From Castanea sativa (taxonomy: Eukaryota > Streptophyta > Magnoliopsida > Fagales > Fagaceae), in NCBI RefSeq assembly GCF_040712315.1, contig NC_134019.1:39275873-39339872 (forward strand): a stretch of DNA of 64,000 bases, in the 5' to 3' direction. The notes beneath the pieces were generated by a model, which ran no database searches, was not told the DNA's origin, and worked only from the letters and a program-made list of their open reading frames with translations. Numbering within the stretch: position 1 is the stretch's first letter; every line of letters begins with the position of its first letter. The translations under genes and the position numbers were made by a program. Below are positions 1 to 13,765 of this stretch, piece by piece.

Positions 1-3000
1 TTCAAGCTTGAGGGGAAACATATTTAGTATATAAGTATTTCTAACCATCTAAAAAAACAGAAGAAGAAGAAGGTCTTTCACCTGATATTCAAATAGAATT
101 GTGCTACTATAACTTAGTATTTTCCTTGTAGTCAATGAGCCTATTCTAGTGGGAAATAATTCACAAGAAAAACAATTGTACACCAAATATATATATATTG
201 ATGTACAACAAGTGGGAAGGAGAATTCAAAACACAAGTTCTCAAAATATGAAGGAATTGGAAACAGCTCTTTTTCTGTTTTGGATTTCTTGTTTTCAAAA
301 ACAAAGAAAACACAGATTTTTGTAAAAGGACCAATGCATATTAAGTGCATAGTAATGCATATATAAATCTATTTCTTAAGCTACTTTTTTTTTAAGTGCA
401 TAGAGATGATGTTTAGTTTCACGTGATCACTATTCTTTGATTATATTTTTGTCTCGTTGCAATTTTGTCTCTTCAAACCCTTTTCTCACAATTCATTTTT
501 GATTTGATTGGCTGTTCCTATGCTTTCGGGTGGTCTTGCTCATGAGAAAATGATCTTACAGAGCGGCTACGTGAAGTTACCCTTCCACATGTGGCGAGTC
601 TCACATGTTGTGAGAGAATGGTCTCATAAAGCGACTCCATAAAATACCTCCTCTTTGCGAGCTGATCATTGTTAAGGGAAAAAGAATTGAAGCTTGCTAG
701 AAGTGAAATTGTGGAATTCACTGATAAAATTTGGGCAGTTTTGATGTCTATTTGCTAGCAACTTTTTCTTTTAATCTTAGTTTATTTGATATACAACTTT
801 TTAGTTTTTAAATCATCAATTTTTCCTAAATACAAGCACATAAGCAAATCGTTAACTCAACTAAGTACTCATCCGAATGCACCTGTGGTGTGATTTGCTC
901 TAATTTGCGGAATTTATTGGTAGATAGGTGATAAATTTGGGTTTAATGGGTGGTGGGTTTCTTGGGAAATAGTATATTTTCCAAGATTTATACGGTGGGT
1001 TGGTGTTAATTTGGGGTTTTTGGGAAGGATTGGTGATCAAAGTTGTAGTTTTTGTAGGAAAATCTTTGGTGGGTAGTTTGGCTGGTTTCAATGACGAGTC
1101 AATATCAATTAAATCTTTGTTTGATTCTTGATAAAAAAAAGAAGGAAAATAATTTGTGATTTTTTTAAAAAAAATTCGGCAACCAAACAATTTTTTGGTT
1201 TTTTCCTTCTCAACATTCCAAACGCTATTTTGGTTAGAAAACTAAATTTCACAAAATTTTTCTTTGTTCTTCATCCCAAAAAACAGTTTTCAAATAAATA
1301 AATGAAAATGAAAACACATCCAAACTGAATATAGTGTCTCCCAATAAAAAGGGTTTCCCATGTGATCCTGTTGAAACCACAGCCACTAATTAGGAGACTT
1401 GTAAACAGAAATAAATCCACTCCAAATATGCACCACCGATATCTTCCTAGCCTGGCTCCATTCAGCAAAGCTCTCCCCCCATCTTCTAAGGCTTAGAAAG
1501 TGATTGAAAATTTATATTTAGTGCCTGATACAGCATTGTTCAGAATTGTGTCTTCCCTTTTTGTTTTTCTCAACCCAATGAGTTCAGAACAGCGCGCATA
1601 TCCCCACAAGAATGAAAAATCCCACAAATCTATCATAAATTTGTTCTTAATTGGTGGCAAAGATTAACTTCTAAAGCATAGTATCTTAACCTTTTAGTTT
1701 TAAGTCATTCACCCAAATCCACAACTAAGTCCCTTTTAAGTCTTCAAAAGTTCATCAACTGAAAAACAAAGATACTTATAGTATTATTTACTGTAGTCCT
1801 ATTCAACTGGGTGGTAGAAATTAGAAAGTGGCAATTAGTAAATCTTGTCAATGGCGAAACTGGAATTGCAGAACCTGAAAAGTATGGTAAATAATTATTG
1901 GTATGTCGCCGTCTTTGGAATCAGCTGAGCTCTCCCATGTTCTGTGACTGAGAATGGAAGATAAAAAACAGGAGAGAGACTAGAAAGGCCCACCATTCTC
2001 ACTGATATGCCGTGCACCGCAGAGCTTATAGACTAAAGGGGATTTTCTTTAGGGTTGATGGTGACTCTGCTTTCATTGGCTTGGCACATGGAAGGCCATG
2101 TTACTCTTGCCCCAAAACCTATAGTACAGACAACATAGTTAAGGTCCTAATGAGATCATTCCAAGTACTTGAAACGGTTAGCTTTACTTACTCAGCTATA
2201 ACTTAAACTGTAACTGCCTGCTTGGAAGTTGGAATCTTTTATCAATCCCTAGGTTTTATGAAATCCTTTTTCCTCAGTTTCACCAATTCCTGCTGAAAAT
2301 GTCGTGAGTTATGAGATCATGATATTAAAAAATGAATAGGCGTGACACCTTTATCCATCTCAACGTTTTTTTAATGGTAATTGCATACACATGGTAGATC
2401 TTGAACCCCCAATCTCATCCTCTCTCTTATTCTTAATTCTTACAACAAAAGGATATAGCATTTGAGTTGGAACTTAGAACTCATTGGCAATTCTTATTAG
2501 AAACATTATCTATCTCTACATTTTCATGTGGATATCTATGGTATCACACAATAATATGATTAGTTCAGATGATATCAACCGGGTGTAGTACACAGTACAT
2601 ATTCATGTGGCTTGTACAGAAATGCTTGTATGAAGAGTGATAATATGAATAATGGAACTTAATGATGATGTCAGATTGCACATACAGTTATGTCATGTTC
2701 AATAGAGAGCTTTAGATACTCAAAAATCTATAGAAACATGATTAGTTGAGTATATCTGCAAAAGATGGTTCGACTTATATCCAAATATTCTTAAGCATGG
2801 AGAGAGCCACATATACAACCATAGTGATGCCATTAAAATGCAAACAAGCAAAATTAGTAATGCCTGTGGCTTTAAGGGAATCAATCAAAAGAAAAGGCTA
2901 CTAGAATGGAAAATGGCATTTGAGGTGATGTCTAACGTTTATCACAAATAGGTAAAGGCAATTTGACAACGATTAATCATTGTACTACAAGTATTAAAAG

Positions 3001-3495
3001 CCTTATGCAATAATAGAGAAGAGAAAATTATTCACTTGACCTGCTTCAATTTAAGAGGATTTCTGAGATTTAAGGATAAGACTCAAACCTGGTATGTACC
3101 AAACCAAGATAAGGGTGATAATGAATTGTAATTGTACTGGTGAGGACAGCACGTGCAGGACCCATCCAAAAGCTAGTCTGGATGGTCCCGTTCCAGTTAA
3201 CTGCTTATAAACATCAGAAGGACTAATACACGTACTTGAGGAGGGACCTCAGCTTAATTGTTATGTACTGCACAAAGGGAACTTTGATGCAGGATCACAT
3301 GTTCTGTGGAAATCCAGGAAGCTTTGGAAAGAAAATTCAACTACGCAGGTTAAGGTGCAAATAAATAGAAAACTATGAGGATACAATACAGAAAACTAGT
3401 GCAGTACTAGCAGAAATTATATCAAGGTCACAATTTAATCCATCACAAATTATAAAATGAGATGGTAGCAACATCATGAAGAATCTTATGCAGCA
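1..3495. other. Intergenic DNA, no gene recognised
   Basis: I see no convincing exon, RNA gene or mobile element in this stretch. Open frames are short, lack family motifs and are interrupted on both strands. A terminal exon of a gene lying to the left cannot be excluded. Confidence 0.5.
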
Positions 3496-3496
3496 A

Positions 3497-3925
3497 TTTC
3501 CGAGCCTCTCCGCTTGGCAGCCCCATCTTACAGACAATTCTTTGCAAATCATGCTTAAAAGGAAATTATATCATTTATGCACATGACAAATAAACCCAAT
3601 ATTGTTCTAACGGCATCATCTTAACCTCCTGCTGTATCACAACATCATGAATCATAGGTTAATACAAGCACAGGTTTCATTCAAAAAGGTTAACTAGCTA
3701 CATCATTCTGAACCTCTCCTCTTGGCAACCCCATCTTACAGAATTCTTAAAGCGCAAGATAATGCAAATCATGCTTAAAGGGAATTTATATCATCTATGC
3801 ATATGAAAAATAAACCCAACATTGTTCTAATTGCATCATTTTAACCTCCTGCTCTATCATAACATCATGAATCATATATTAATACAAGCACAGCATACAT
3901 TCAAAAAGGTTAACTAATTACATCA
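3497..3925. repeat. Tandem direct duplication, ~211-bp period
   Basis: Two adjacent diverged copies run from about 3500 to 3707 and 3710 to 3925. Both contain CCCCATCTTACAGA, AATCATGCTTAAA, ATAAACCCAA, TTAACCTCCTGCT and AACATCATGAATCATA in the same order. The copies differ by substitutions and small indels, so the event is not recent. No coding frame is shared. It lies just downstream of the YEATS gene. Confidence 0.8.
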
Positions 3926-4708
3926 GTCTTTGACTCAACAGTAACGGCTAAATTGCTTGCAAGCCACCTTTAGCCCAACTAATTATGAGAGGACACCTTC
4001 TAGAACAACAAAATGTATCCTTGTTTCAGTGAAGCTATAGCCCAAGATTGAGGGTAGGTTGGTTCACTTGAAGAGAATCTTTTCTATAATCGGACTTGAC
4101 TATTTTGTGAATATTTTATGCATTAACAAGTTCTGTAATCTCTTGTAGAACAAGAGATGCAACATAATTCAGATAATGTTTTATCTTCTTCTTCTTCCTT
4201 CTTAATTTTTTTTTTTCAAAGTGTCACTATGTTTTATCTATATTTATGATATATGATACTATTGGAGTGAAACAAAAGATCTAAAGAATATTATTCATCA
4301 AAAAAGAATTCTGCATAATTCTTAAATGATCCACACCAGCTTTTGCAAGTTTTCATTTTCTTAATTGACTTTAAGCAAAATTTCAGAACAAGTTCAAAAA
4401 AGAAAATAGTTTTTTTTTTTAATAAGGCCAATGATACATGACAGCAAAGATGCAATAAATTTAATTTTAAAACTTGTATTAATCTAATGATACATGTTTT
4501 TTTTTCTGCCTCCTTTCCTTATTGATACAAAGTCAATGAGATAAAAAGGCCATAAAAAAGAGAGAGGGAAAACAAAGCTGACAAAAAATTCTCCGCAGCT
4601 GAGAACTAAGAAGGTACATATCATTGTTGCAAATGCCAATTAGTGCATATGCTGCAAAACCAATTTGAAGTAGAATCTGAAAAAATCTGCAGGAATAATG
4701 TTGTCCTT

Positions 4709-7700
4709 CACTGGTCAGAGATAGATTTCAACTGTTGATGCGGCCCATCTATCACACTTATTTGTCGCTTGAGTTTAGCAATATGAGCTTGCACCTGTAT
4801 AGTAAATCAGAATCAAACAGTCAAATATTTGGGTTGTACATGTTTCAGAATAATATTTAATATTTGAACAGTTTATTTAAATTAATATACGTAGGCAACA
4901 AAGCTTGAGTGAAATTATATAACACACTTTTCATGCAACGGGAATACAACAAGTTAAAATTCTTGCACATATCTTCAAACAAGAAAGCCATCCCATTGCT
5001 AATTCCAAATTTTGGATTTAATTGGCTTATTTTGGAGTTCCTCAGTGAATCAACTAAGTATTGCAATTGACTTCATATAATCAGATAAGGAATTTCAGGA
5101 TGAAAAAACAAATGCACATGAAGAAAGAAGAAAAACATATTATCCTAGAATTATTAAAAAAAAAATCAACAAGTGAGTCGTAAAACTTTTGAGATTTGTG
5201 AGCATGTGAGGATTGTAGAATCATATATGATATCTTGTTGGCTTCATAGAAAACTTAAGAATATACCAGGAATCTTAAGAGTGATTAAACAATTTGTTGC
5301 TATGATCACATCTTAAGAGAAAATTCAGCCAAGTCCTGACCCTAGTCATGCCCCAGAACAGTCAATCAGGTCTATGTTGCCTATTTAAAATTAAAGGCCA
5401 TTTGAGATACAGGAATTCATTACATGCTAATGAACACAGATGACATGAATCGTATATAATGATGTCCAAAATGATATGTCAACAACTCTGTGTGAGCAAC
5501 TGCCCATGAAAGAAACTGAACTGAAGAGAGAAATAATCTCTGGCTTGACCGGTTCTATACTTTCTGATATAGAGCAACATCAAGGAGGTCAGTTCAATGC
5601 ATATGGCAGATGCATCATCAGTGTTGGGATCATAGATCTCTGAGAGTTTGGAGAGTCTCTTTATGAAGGCTTGATAACACTTGTTGGGATACCACATTAT
5701 CCTAAAAGCTGAAACCAATAGGACTGTGCCTAATAATATTATATTAACTACTCAATCTTGTCACTATAAACTGATGTGGGACTTGATAACTTAAACAATC
5801 ACATGTGAATATTTCAACAAATCTCTCCTTCCTTCATGAGAAAAGCTTCTACCACGTCATATCTAGATACAATCCAACTAGCCTCCCCTTTGAATGGAAG
5901 CCGTTTTATTTTTCATTTTTAACAATCCATGCATCAATGTCATCATCAATCCAATGCTCACCATTAAGACTGCACCAAACTTATCAGTCCTGTAACTCAG
6001 AATTGTAGGAGTCCACCTAATAATGCATGGTTATCATACTCCTATGTTTCAACAACCATATTACCCAAAGCAAGCTACGTCTTTTGTTTAGTTTTTTTCC
6101 CCCCTATCAGTTTCCACCAAGCTATGTTTTTATTTCCCAGCCCCCGCCGCTCCCCCCCCCCCCCCCCCCCAAATCCTGTTTCCTTAGCAGTCAAAGGTAC
6201 TACAAGCATGCACCATGTTGCATTTTTCTTAATTATCATTGCAAAGTCTAAGCTTATGTTGTATGAGTTTCATTTGATTGAATGACATGATGCTAACTAT
6301 TGAGTACGATTATGATTTATCAAGCATACCAAATCCCACATACAAGATGTTGTGACAAGAAAATATAGCCAAATCACTTTTCACTTTTTAAAGAAAAAAT
6401 AGAACCATAGATAAGAAACTGTAAAATTTGATTAATCCAGATCTAAATAGAGAATCATTTTTCCACCACAAACAACAAAAATGGCTCACAATTACCTAAG
6501 AACTCACTTTAAAAATGCAACTAGAAAACAAGCATTATTTCAAAAAAGGCATGCAACAACTCATATACACAATAAGAGAAGAAGATCCACTTTAGATTTT
6601 AAAACATAGTCCTTTGAATATGTAACCCAGGTTCTTTCTAAATGGCAGAAAGAATAAGAGCAAAGAGTTCTTTCAAGATGAAGTCTCTGAACAGAAAAAA
6701 AAATGTGCAGAAAGGATGGTATGAGCACTGGAACATGCAATGCATAGGGGCTCAGGTTCTGTACCAAGAGAGCTAAAGACACAATTACATTGTTTATGGC
6801 TTAAATGATAATCGTGTTCAACAAGAATGCTTACATGACATGACAGACAACATTCATGATTTCAAGGAAGCACTCATGCTGACCTGTTGACGAGCTGCTG
6901 CAAGTTGTAAAAGTTCATCTGCTTCTGAGAAATTCATGAACCACTGACTTAGGGGGTGATCTTTAGTGTCACCTCTCTTCCTTCTACTTGCATCCTCAAC
7001 TGGTACTACATGAAATTAAAAGGCATGTTTATAAATTGAAAGCATGGCCAATAGCAAAAGACCACAGAGCCGGTTAGGAAAGCACAAACCAGGAGGAGGC
7101 AAAGTAAATCCAATTGGTAATCTGGGCAGGGTTACAGCTGGATGATTCTGCACACGAGCTAAAAAACCTTCTGAAGGCTCAGGGAACACAATCTCATCAT
7201 ATGTTTCCATAACAACAGGCTTCTTGGTAGACATGGGACCAGATTCATCCTCGGGGTACAACTTCAAATGATGATATCTGTGAATATATTAAACTTCAAC
7301 AACATACTGTAAGCTAAGAGTTTATATTATCTTTTTACATATTGGGCTATCATTATAGACTGCATCCTATATTTTAACTAAACACAAAAGGGTCAGGAAA
7401 ATTATTTGATAGGATCCTTTCATTTAAACACAAAAAGATCAGGAAAAGATTTCATACTTTAGCACATGATACAAGTTAAAAGTCAGCCCACCTACTTCAG
7501 TCTTTTCAGTCATTTGGTTCCAATAAAAATATTTGGAGATGACCGTAAAAATGTTTTGTAAACAAAAATATTTAAATCACTGTTAAAACTAATGGAATTG
7601 AATTTTTTTTCTTATTAAAACCAATCCAACACTGACCCACTCAGAGGTGATTTTTACTCTGCTATCTATGCCAATAAGGCGCTAAATGCTGCAGGATTTG

Positions 7701-8869
7701 TTCCCAGAGGATACTGGTAACAGCTCAAGGCAAATTGATGACCATGACAGTATTGTGGAAATCAAAACCAAGTAGTAGCTGTTTCAATCTTAATTTAGAA
7801 TTGTTGTTTAATTTAGTAGCATTGTTCTCATGGATCACGATTTGGATCTTCACTGTATACTCCTAAATACATATAGTATTAAATTACAGTTTGGTTGAGC
7901 AAATACCATATAAATCAGAACCAGATACAAAGCAAAGCAACTTACAAGTTTAAAGGCTTATCACAAACATCGCTATGGAAATAAAGCGTGATGGCGATTT
8001 CAAATTCACCCCATCCAGCTTCCGATACCTCAAACGGCGGCGACTCCAGTACCCTTGTAGGGCTATTGAAACTGGAATGCAGCTGAAAAACAACGCGCTT
8101 TACCACCACTCCCAGATCCTCATTCATCGCCCCACGAACATACACAGTCCACTTATGGGACTGGTACCTTATTACATTCACAAGTTAGAGAATGTAAAGA
8201 ACAAGCATTCTATTCAATATGTAAAACAGGCTATTCCAGAAGCTATAAAGCTATAAACATAACAGTGAAACACCTAAACAATACTTACTCGCTTGCCTTC
8301 TTCCCTAGCCAGAATGCCATGCTACCATACACTATGGGACAGCTTATTTCAACATCCTTGAGTTTCTTATTCAAAATCTACACCCAAAAGATAAACAAAA
8401 AAGAGAGGAACAAACAAACAATAAACAACCATTCTATACATAGATAATGAAAGTTCAAAACAGAGTATCACTGTGTAAAATTTAAAATTTGTTTTTGAAC
8501 TAGTGGTAAACATTTTCATGCTAATTAAAATAATGGGTGCATGTTCAAATTTGATTTCAACACTAAGCTCATGAAAAACAAATACAACAGAAAACACTAA
8601 AATTTACCTTAACTAAAGCAAACTATAAAAAAAAAAATAATAATAATAATAAATAAACAGATTTTTGTTATCAAAAACAAATTTTGAGCATCTGGGTATC
8701 AATATTTTGGTGATTTAGGAAATGGGTAGTCATCAAAATTTGAATCGAAACACAAAGAAACCATTACCTTCTTTTCAGTGTCCATTTTGGTTCGCTGTGA
8801 TTTGAATGTGGGCCCACTTGTCTCTGGCTGATCTGGACTTTGTTTTTTGGAAGAGGAACTGTTATTCAT
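4709..8869 (-). CDS. YAF9A: YEATS-domain protein, GAS41/YAF9/TAF14b-like, six exons
   Basis: Histone acyl-lysine reader shared, by family knowledge, by the SWR1 and NuA4 chromatin complexes in the nucleus. Exons read by eye on the minus strand: 8869-8768 ([19 protein letters not shown] start), 8377-8289, 8167-7946, 7277-7090, 7005-6884 and 4794 to about 4709. All introns obey GT-AG, and phases join cleanly (for example GA|G TAC giving EYQSHKW; TT|A TAT giving [12 protein letters not shown]). The predicted protein is about 269 aa, close to the Arabidopsis YAF9A length. The YEATS domain covers about residues 40-180, with [17 protein letters not shown] and GWGEFEI, the last two supplying the aromatic acyl-lysine pocket. 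The C-terminal [18 protein letters not shown] followed by [11 protein letters not shown] is the usual coiled coil. Intron 5 is about 2.1 kb and holds a poly-C run. The last few codons are the least certain part. Confidence 0.9.
6152..6170. repeat. Poly-C tract in intron 5 of the YEATS gene
   Basis: About nineteen C in a row follow a CCCCCGCCGCT stretch. Such a homopolymer is prone to length change and to sequencing error. It lies well inside the long last intron, away from splice sites. Confidence 0.9.
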
Positions 8870-9239
8870 TTCCTACAACAAAGTTCCTCCTTTTTGTTAG
8901 GAATCGGAGTTTGAATCCAAGATATTAGGGTTTTTCTGTGCGAGGTTACAGAGTACGGTCACGAAACCACTAGGGGTCTCTCAAGTGGTAGCCTATGATA
9001 AGGCTTCACAGATGTACTATGTGAAACCAATAAAACTATGACACATCACTAAGTCAGAAAAATTTTACTTGACCAAATGACTAAAACACCCTTTTTTAAC
9101 TGTTGTGGGGGGATCGTGAATGGTTTATACATGTGAGCCCACCATACTCAAACACTAGCCTTTTCTTTTACCGTTAAAATAACGGGTACGAGTATGACTT
9201 TAAAATCTCGATTTGTGGGTGGTTTTGCAATGATGCCCT

Positions 9240-9870
9240 TATCCTTGGGAAGATTTTGGTTTTTCTCGCAACTTTTCTAAACCAAAAGCCATGTCTAAGC
9301 TGTGGTTCAATGGAAAATATTTTTCAATTGTAAAATAATTCAGGTGAAAATACATTTCAAAAAAGAAAATATTTTTGGTGTTTGATTGCATTTGAAAAAA
9401 TGATATAAAAAACTAGAAGTGACGAAGACCGATGGCAATTAGCAATTGATGGTGGCAGAGATTAGCGACTACCAGTGACCAATGATGGTAGAGACAAGAG
9501 GCGACTAGCGGCCACCAGCAACTGGAGGTGGTAGTGACTAGAGGCAACTGGTAGTGGCGGTGGTAGTTGGCAGTTGGCAGTTGGCAACCGAAGACTGGGG
9601 ACATTTGTGTGGGGGTGGTGGTTAGGTGGCTAACAGTGGGGTTGAGGTTCAGTTAATGAGTTTTGAGTGAGGCGGTAAATAGTTTATGAAATATGAAGGT
9701 GTAAACCAATTTTAGATATAAGTGCCATTATTTTATGGTGAATTGGAAAATAATTTTTGATTGACCAACATTTTTAGTAGCCCTAAATACCCATAGATGT
9801 GGAAAATCTTTTCCAAAATCTATTTCTGTCAAACCAAACACCAACCTAAATCAAAAGCCAAGGCTAGACT
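9240..9870. mobile_element. Putative non-autonomous transposon remnant with GGTGGT-rich core
   Basis: The left side (about 9310-9400) and right side (about 9725-9850) both carry GGAAAAT/TTTTCC-rich sequence in roughly opposite orientation, including GGTGTTTGATTGC on the left and the complement of GGTGTTTGGTTTGAC on the right. They flank a degenerate GGT/GGC-rich core (9420-9660). This resembles common plant elements rich in GGAAAAT ends. No transposase and no clean target duplication are visible, so the boundaries are approximate. Confidence 0.3.
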
Positions 9871-12148
9871 TGTAAATCCTCTATTAGTTTTTTTCTTTGC
9901 CTACGCAGTATGAGAGTAATTAATGCATTGGTTAGAAAGTGTGAGTTGTTAAAAAAAAAAAGCTATAAAAAGATGTAAAATAACATTAATAAAAGTAATT
10001 AAAAAAGGACTTAAAATGAAAAAAGTTATAGAAAATATGAATTCAAATATAATAAAACAAAGGAAAATAAATAAAAAAATACACGTAGTCCACTCTTAAC
10101 TTATTTGCCGAGAATCTATAATTGACCATAAAATTTTGGAAATAAGGCTTATTGTTGTTGTTGTCGTCGTCTAGATGCTCTGAGAAAGATGTAGCATATG
10201 TCGTACATAAGATAATTATTGTTTTTCATGACACTTCATGCTTAGGGCTATTAATTAACCAAATTGTTTATGAAGCACTTGAGTTTGGTTCGGGGAAAAG
10301 CTTGTTTATATTTGTTTGTTTTATTTGGATTTAACTATTAAACGAGTCAAATTCAAACATAATGATGTGTTCATGAACAAATTTGCGAAGATGAGGCTCA
10401 ATCTAATTATAATGTATACTTGTCAAAATATATATTTATATAGACTTGAGATTGGATTATATGAGTTTATAAATATGTTCATATGATATCATATCCAGAT
10501 ATTATTTGTAGTTTATTGATAACATAAACAATCCATTCATGGTGATATTCATAGATTTGTGAATTGATAAAACATTTTAGTCATGGTTTGACTATATATG
10601 GAAAAAGAGTAAGTTAATTAAGTAGTTTTTGAATAGGCTTGAGTTTGTATAACAAGAAAATGAACCAAATTTGAATATGTAATCTTGTTTAGAAATAAGC
10701 TCTAGCTTGACTCATGTTTGAAACAAAATTAAATGAACAAACTTGAACTTTTAATACTCAGCTTGGCTGGAATGATTTACAGTCCCAACTTTGGGTTTAG
10801 CATAAGTGAGACTAGAGTACTCATTTTGAAGGGAGATTAAGGCTCACACTTACGAGCTGTATCTACTAATCTCTCATAACTATTTAGGGGGGGAAAAATG
10901 AATGGCATGACAAGTGTTGTTGTCTTGTCAATATGAGACCTTTAACCAAAAAAAAAAAAAAAATTAAAGTTAATTATTGCGATTTCTTTCTTTTGATGAG
11001 TATATTTGAGATTAAATACTTAGCAGCAATGTTAGTTTGTTCAGTTGGGTGCAATTGTGTGAACCATCATTGCAAGCTCCTGAATATGTTAGATGTGAAA
11101 GTTACTCTGCTCAAAACATGATGATGACGACAAAGAAGAGAACTCAAGATGCTTGTGTGGTTGGGTTCTTATGCAAGAGGCTGACTCAAAAGTTTGAATC
11201 AGTCATTCATGGGTCCATATATTTTGATGAATCAGCCCATGATCGGCAACTTTAGGCATTCTTTACAAGACTTTTTTTCTTTTGCTCAAGGGCAGATCCT
11301 TTACAAGAAAGTTGATCATTGAAAGCTGAGAGAAATTAAAGCAGCACCCACCCATTATTTTCACAGCCACAAATTGAATGGTGGTTCAGAATTCCCAATT
11401 AAATGCTAGACAAGATCAAATGAGTCATTTTATTACTTCAATTCACAAAACTGAGGTGGAGGTCCCTTTCATCCAAGTACAAGAACAATGAAGGAGAAGT
11501 GTGTACATGTATATATACGCAACTAATTTTGTGAGCACAAATGCAAAGTCCCATTATATATCGTGAATCGACCAACCATTTCTTACAGAGAGATAAAATC
11601 CCTGATGAAACTTAATTGATGATGCATTTGTTTGTTAGGTTGAAAAGTGCTAACCTGCTCACTAAGTTACTGGTACGAGTCTTGTGCACAAGATTTTTTG
11701 GTTGAGAGCATCCCAAAGTACATGCCTACTGCCTGTATTGCTTATATCTTGTATGCCAATCTGCACTAAGTTAAGAGCATATGCAGTTGCATTCAGCACA
11801 ATCAGCCTACAGAAGACACCAACTGATTGAAGTTCTATTTTGATATTTTGGCTGGAAGCACTAAATGAAGTTCAAAGGATGATTTTTTTTAAGATTATGA
11901 TCAACTATGAGAACAAAAAAGGTGTAAAGGAAGGTTCTAGCTTCACTTTTGTTTTGATTAATGCAATAATTCTCCAAGAACTTGTCAATTCCAGACCTAT
12001 TCCCTTCTTTTCACTTCTTGTTTCGACTTTAGATGCTACCATTTGACTACTTGCAACATCACAATTTGAGTTTTAAGGCAGTATCGTGGTATCTCTTCAC
12101 AAGGAAACCTCAAATGCTCCATATGTTTCTCTTTCAGAATCATGTGAC
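9871..12148. other. Intergenic DNA between the YEATS and PPR genes
   Basis: AT-rich sequence with short A runs. Small open frames (for example around 11037-11255) show no family motif and no splice context that I can defend. I find no gene here. Confidence 0.5.
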
Positions 12149-13576
12149 CTAAATCCAACTACATCCAACATCTTTCTTTAACCCTCTCTCTTTCATCAGT
12201 TCCCTCAACTGCTCAATCTCATCCCACATACCCAACTTGGCATATAAATTTGATAACATAATATAAACCCCCACATTCTGAGGATCCAAGTCAATTGCCC
12301 TTTGAGCAGCCAACTTGCCCAACTCTATATTTCCGCAATCCTTGCAGGCGCTAAGCAAAGCCCCCCACATGGAAACGCTACAACTTCCATGTCCTTTATG
12401 GACCATCTCATTCACCAGCCTAAATGCCCTATCCAACTGACCAGCCCTACAAAGCAAGTCAATCAGACAACTGTAATGCTCAGGGCCAGGGTCCAACCCG
12501 AAGTCATGAGTCATGGATTTGAATAACTCAACTCCAAGGTTCACTTGGCCAGTGTGACCACAAGCAGATAGGACTGTCACAAATGCCACCTCATCTGGTT
12601 TAATCCCTTCCTTTAACATCCCTTGGTATAATCTAACAACTTCTTCATTGTGTCCATTTCTACCATATACACCAAGCATTGAAGTCCATAAAACGACATC
12701 CCTTTGACACTCTTTTCCTTTCCCAATTCCTGCCAAATTAAAGACTTGCCAAGCCTTCCCTACTAGGCCACACTTTCCGTACATTTCAATCAATGAACTC
12801 TGAAGAAACACATCCTTTCCCACATCATATATTCTACGAATCAAATAGGCGTGCACCTGCATCCCGAATTCAATTGCAGATAGTCCAGCGCATGCCCGCA
12901 ATATTGCTGACAATGTGAAGTGATCATAATCCAAATTCAACACAGGCATCTTACGAACCAGTTTAAGTCCTTCAAGCCACATCTTGGCCTCACCATAACC
13001 TGACAACAGTGCATTAGCGCACACACTGTTTTTCACAGGAATTTCATCAAACACCACTTCTGCATCATCAATAACCAACGACTTTGAATACAAATCAACC
13101 AGAGCACTTCCCACAAAAACACTGGATGACCAACCGGATTTAGCCACAAAGGCATGTACCTGCTGACCAAATCTAACATTTCTGATAGAAGAGGAAGCTA
13201 TTAAAGAGCTACACAAAGTATATGTATCTATAGGCACACCATTAATGTGCATGAAAGAAAAGGTTTTTAGTGCATTAAATGCCAACCCATTTCGGCTAAA
13301 GCCGGATAATATAACATTAAAGGGAATTGGGTTCTTGGGATTCATGCATTTGAAGAAGTTGGTCAGGGTTTGAGGGTTGTTTCTGTGACGGCATGTGGTG
13401 TACGAATGGATGAGTTCAGTATGAAAATTAAGGGAAATAAAGAGCAAGCCTGTTCTAAGCAGGTGAGCATGGAGCTTCTTAATGTCCCTAAGATTCTTAC
13501 TTTGAGAACAATGGTTTAAGAATCCAGTGATAGAATCTAAGATTTGTGTATTTTGAAAGTGGGATTGGTTGGACAT
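12149..13576 (-). CDS. Pentatricopeptide repeat protein, E-type, intronless
   Basis: A 475-aa single-exon protein. The PPR signature recurs roughly every 31-36 residues: QQVHAFVAKSGWSSSVFVGS, ALVDLYSKS, MQVHAYLIRR, SLIEMYGKCGL, VVLWTSMLGVYGRNGH, GIKPDEVAFVTVLSACGHTG and HYSCLIDLLCRAGQLDRAF. The C-terminus (WGALLSACKDCGNIELG, then VYIMLSNLYAKLGMWDE and GLKKDVGCSWI) is the start of the E motif. Proteins of this class are imported into mitochondria or plastids and act in RNA editing or processing; the N-terminus is plausible for organelle targeting but not diagnostic. The stop follows GCSWI directly, so most of the usual E/E+/DYW tail is absent. That could be natural in this clade or a C-terminal truncation. 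The RNA target cannot be read from the sequence. Confidence 0.92.
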   Translation of the reverse strand: MSNQSHFQNTQILDSITGFLNHCSQSKNLRDIKKLHAHLLRTGLLFISLNFHTELIHSYTTCRHRNNPQTLTNFFKCMNPKNPIPFNVILSGFSRNGLAFNALKTFSFMHINGVPIDTYTLCSSLIASSSIRNVRFGQQVHAFVAKSGWSSSVFVGSALVDLYSKSLVIDDAEVVFDEIPVKNSVCANALLSGYGEAKMWLEGLKLVRKMPVLNLDYDHFTLSAILRACAGLSAIEFGMQVHAYLIRRIYDVGKDVFLQSSLIEMYGKCGLVGKAWQVFNLAGIGKGKECQRDVVLWTSMLGVYGRNGHNEEVVRLYQGMLKEGIKPDEVAFVTVLSACGHTGQVNLGVELFKSMTHDFGLDPGPEHYSCLIDLLCRAGQLDRAFRLVNEMVHKGHGSCSVSMWGALLSACKDCGNIELGKLAAQRAIDLDPQNVGVYIMLSNLYAKLGMWDEIEQLRELMKERGLKKDVGCSWI

Positions 13577-13693
13577 AGAAATTATAAGCTTTGAGGTCTA
13601 GGTGTTCGATGTAAAATACATGTTATTTACAGACTCACAGGGGCAGCTTGGTAACTTTGGTTATTTCAGTTATTACCGTTAAAAATAAATAAA

Positions 13694-13765
13694 TAGACCG
13701 AAAAGGCCGGACTGGACCAAACTAGACCGACATGAACCAAAATGACCAAACTGGACCGAACAGTA
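13694..13765. repeat. GGACCGAA-type minisatellite, short locus
   Basis: Degenerate ~10-bp repeats such as AGACCGAAAAG, CTGGACCAAACT and CTGGACCGAAC. The same motif family recurs at 16.9-17.2, 17.9-18.4, 18.6-18.7, 54.8 and 60.7-60.95 kb in this window. Confidence 0.7.

Noticed and set aside
7975..8256. Plus-strand frame opposite YEATS exon 3
   Set aside because: It is antisense to a well supported exon and has no independent motif.
9413..9604. Short minus-strand frame rich in H, L and Y
   Set aside because: It arises from GGT/GGC low-complexity DNA and has no family resemblance.
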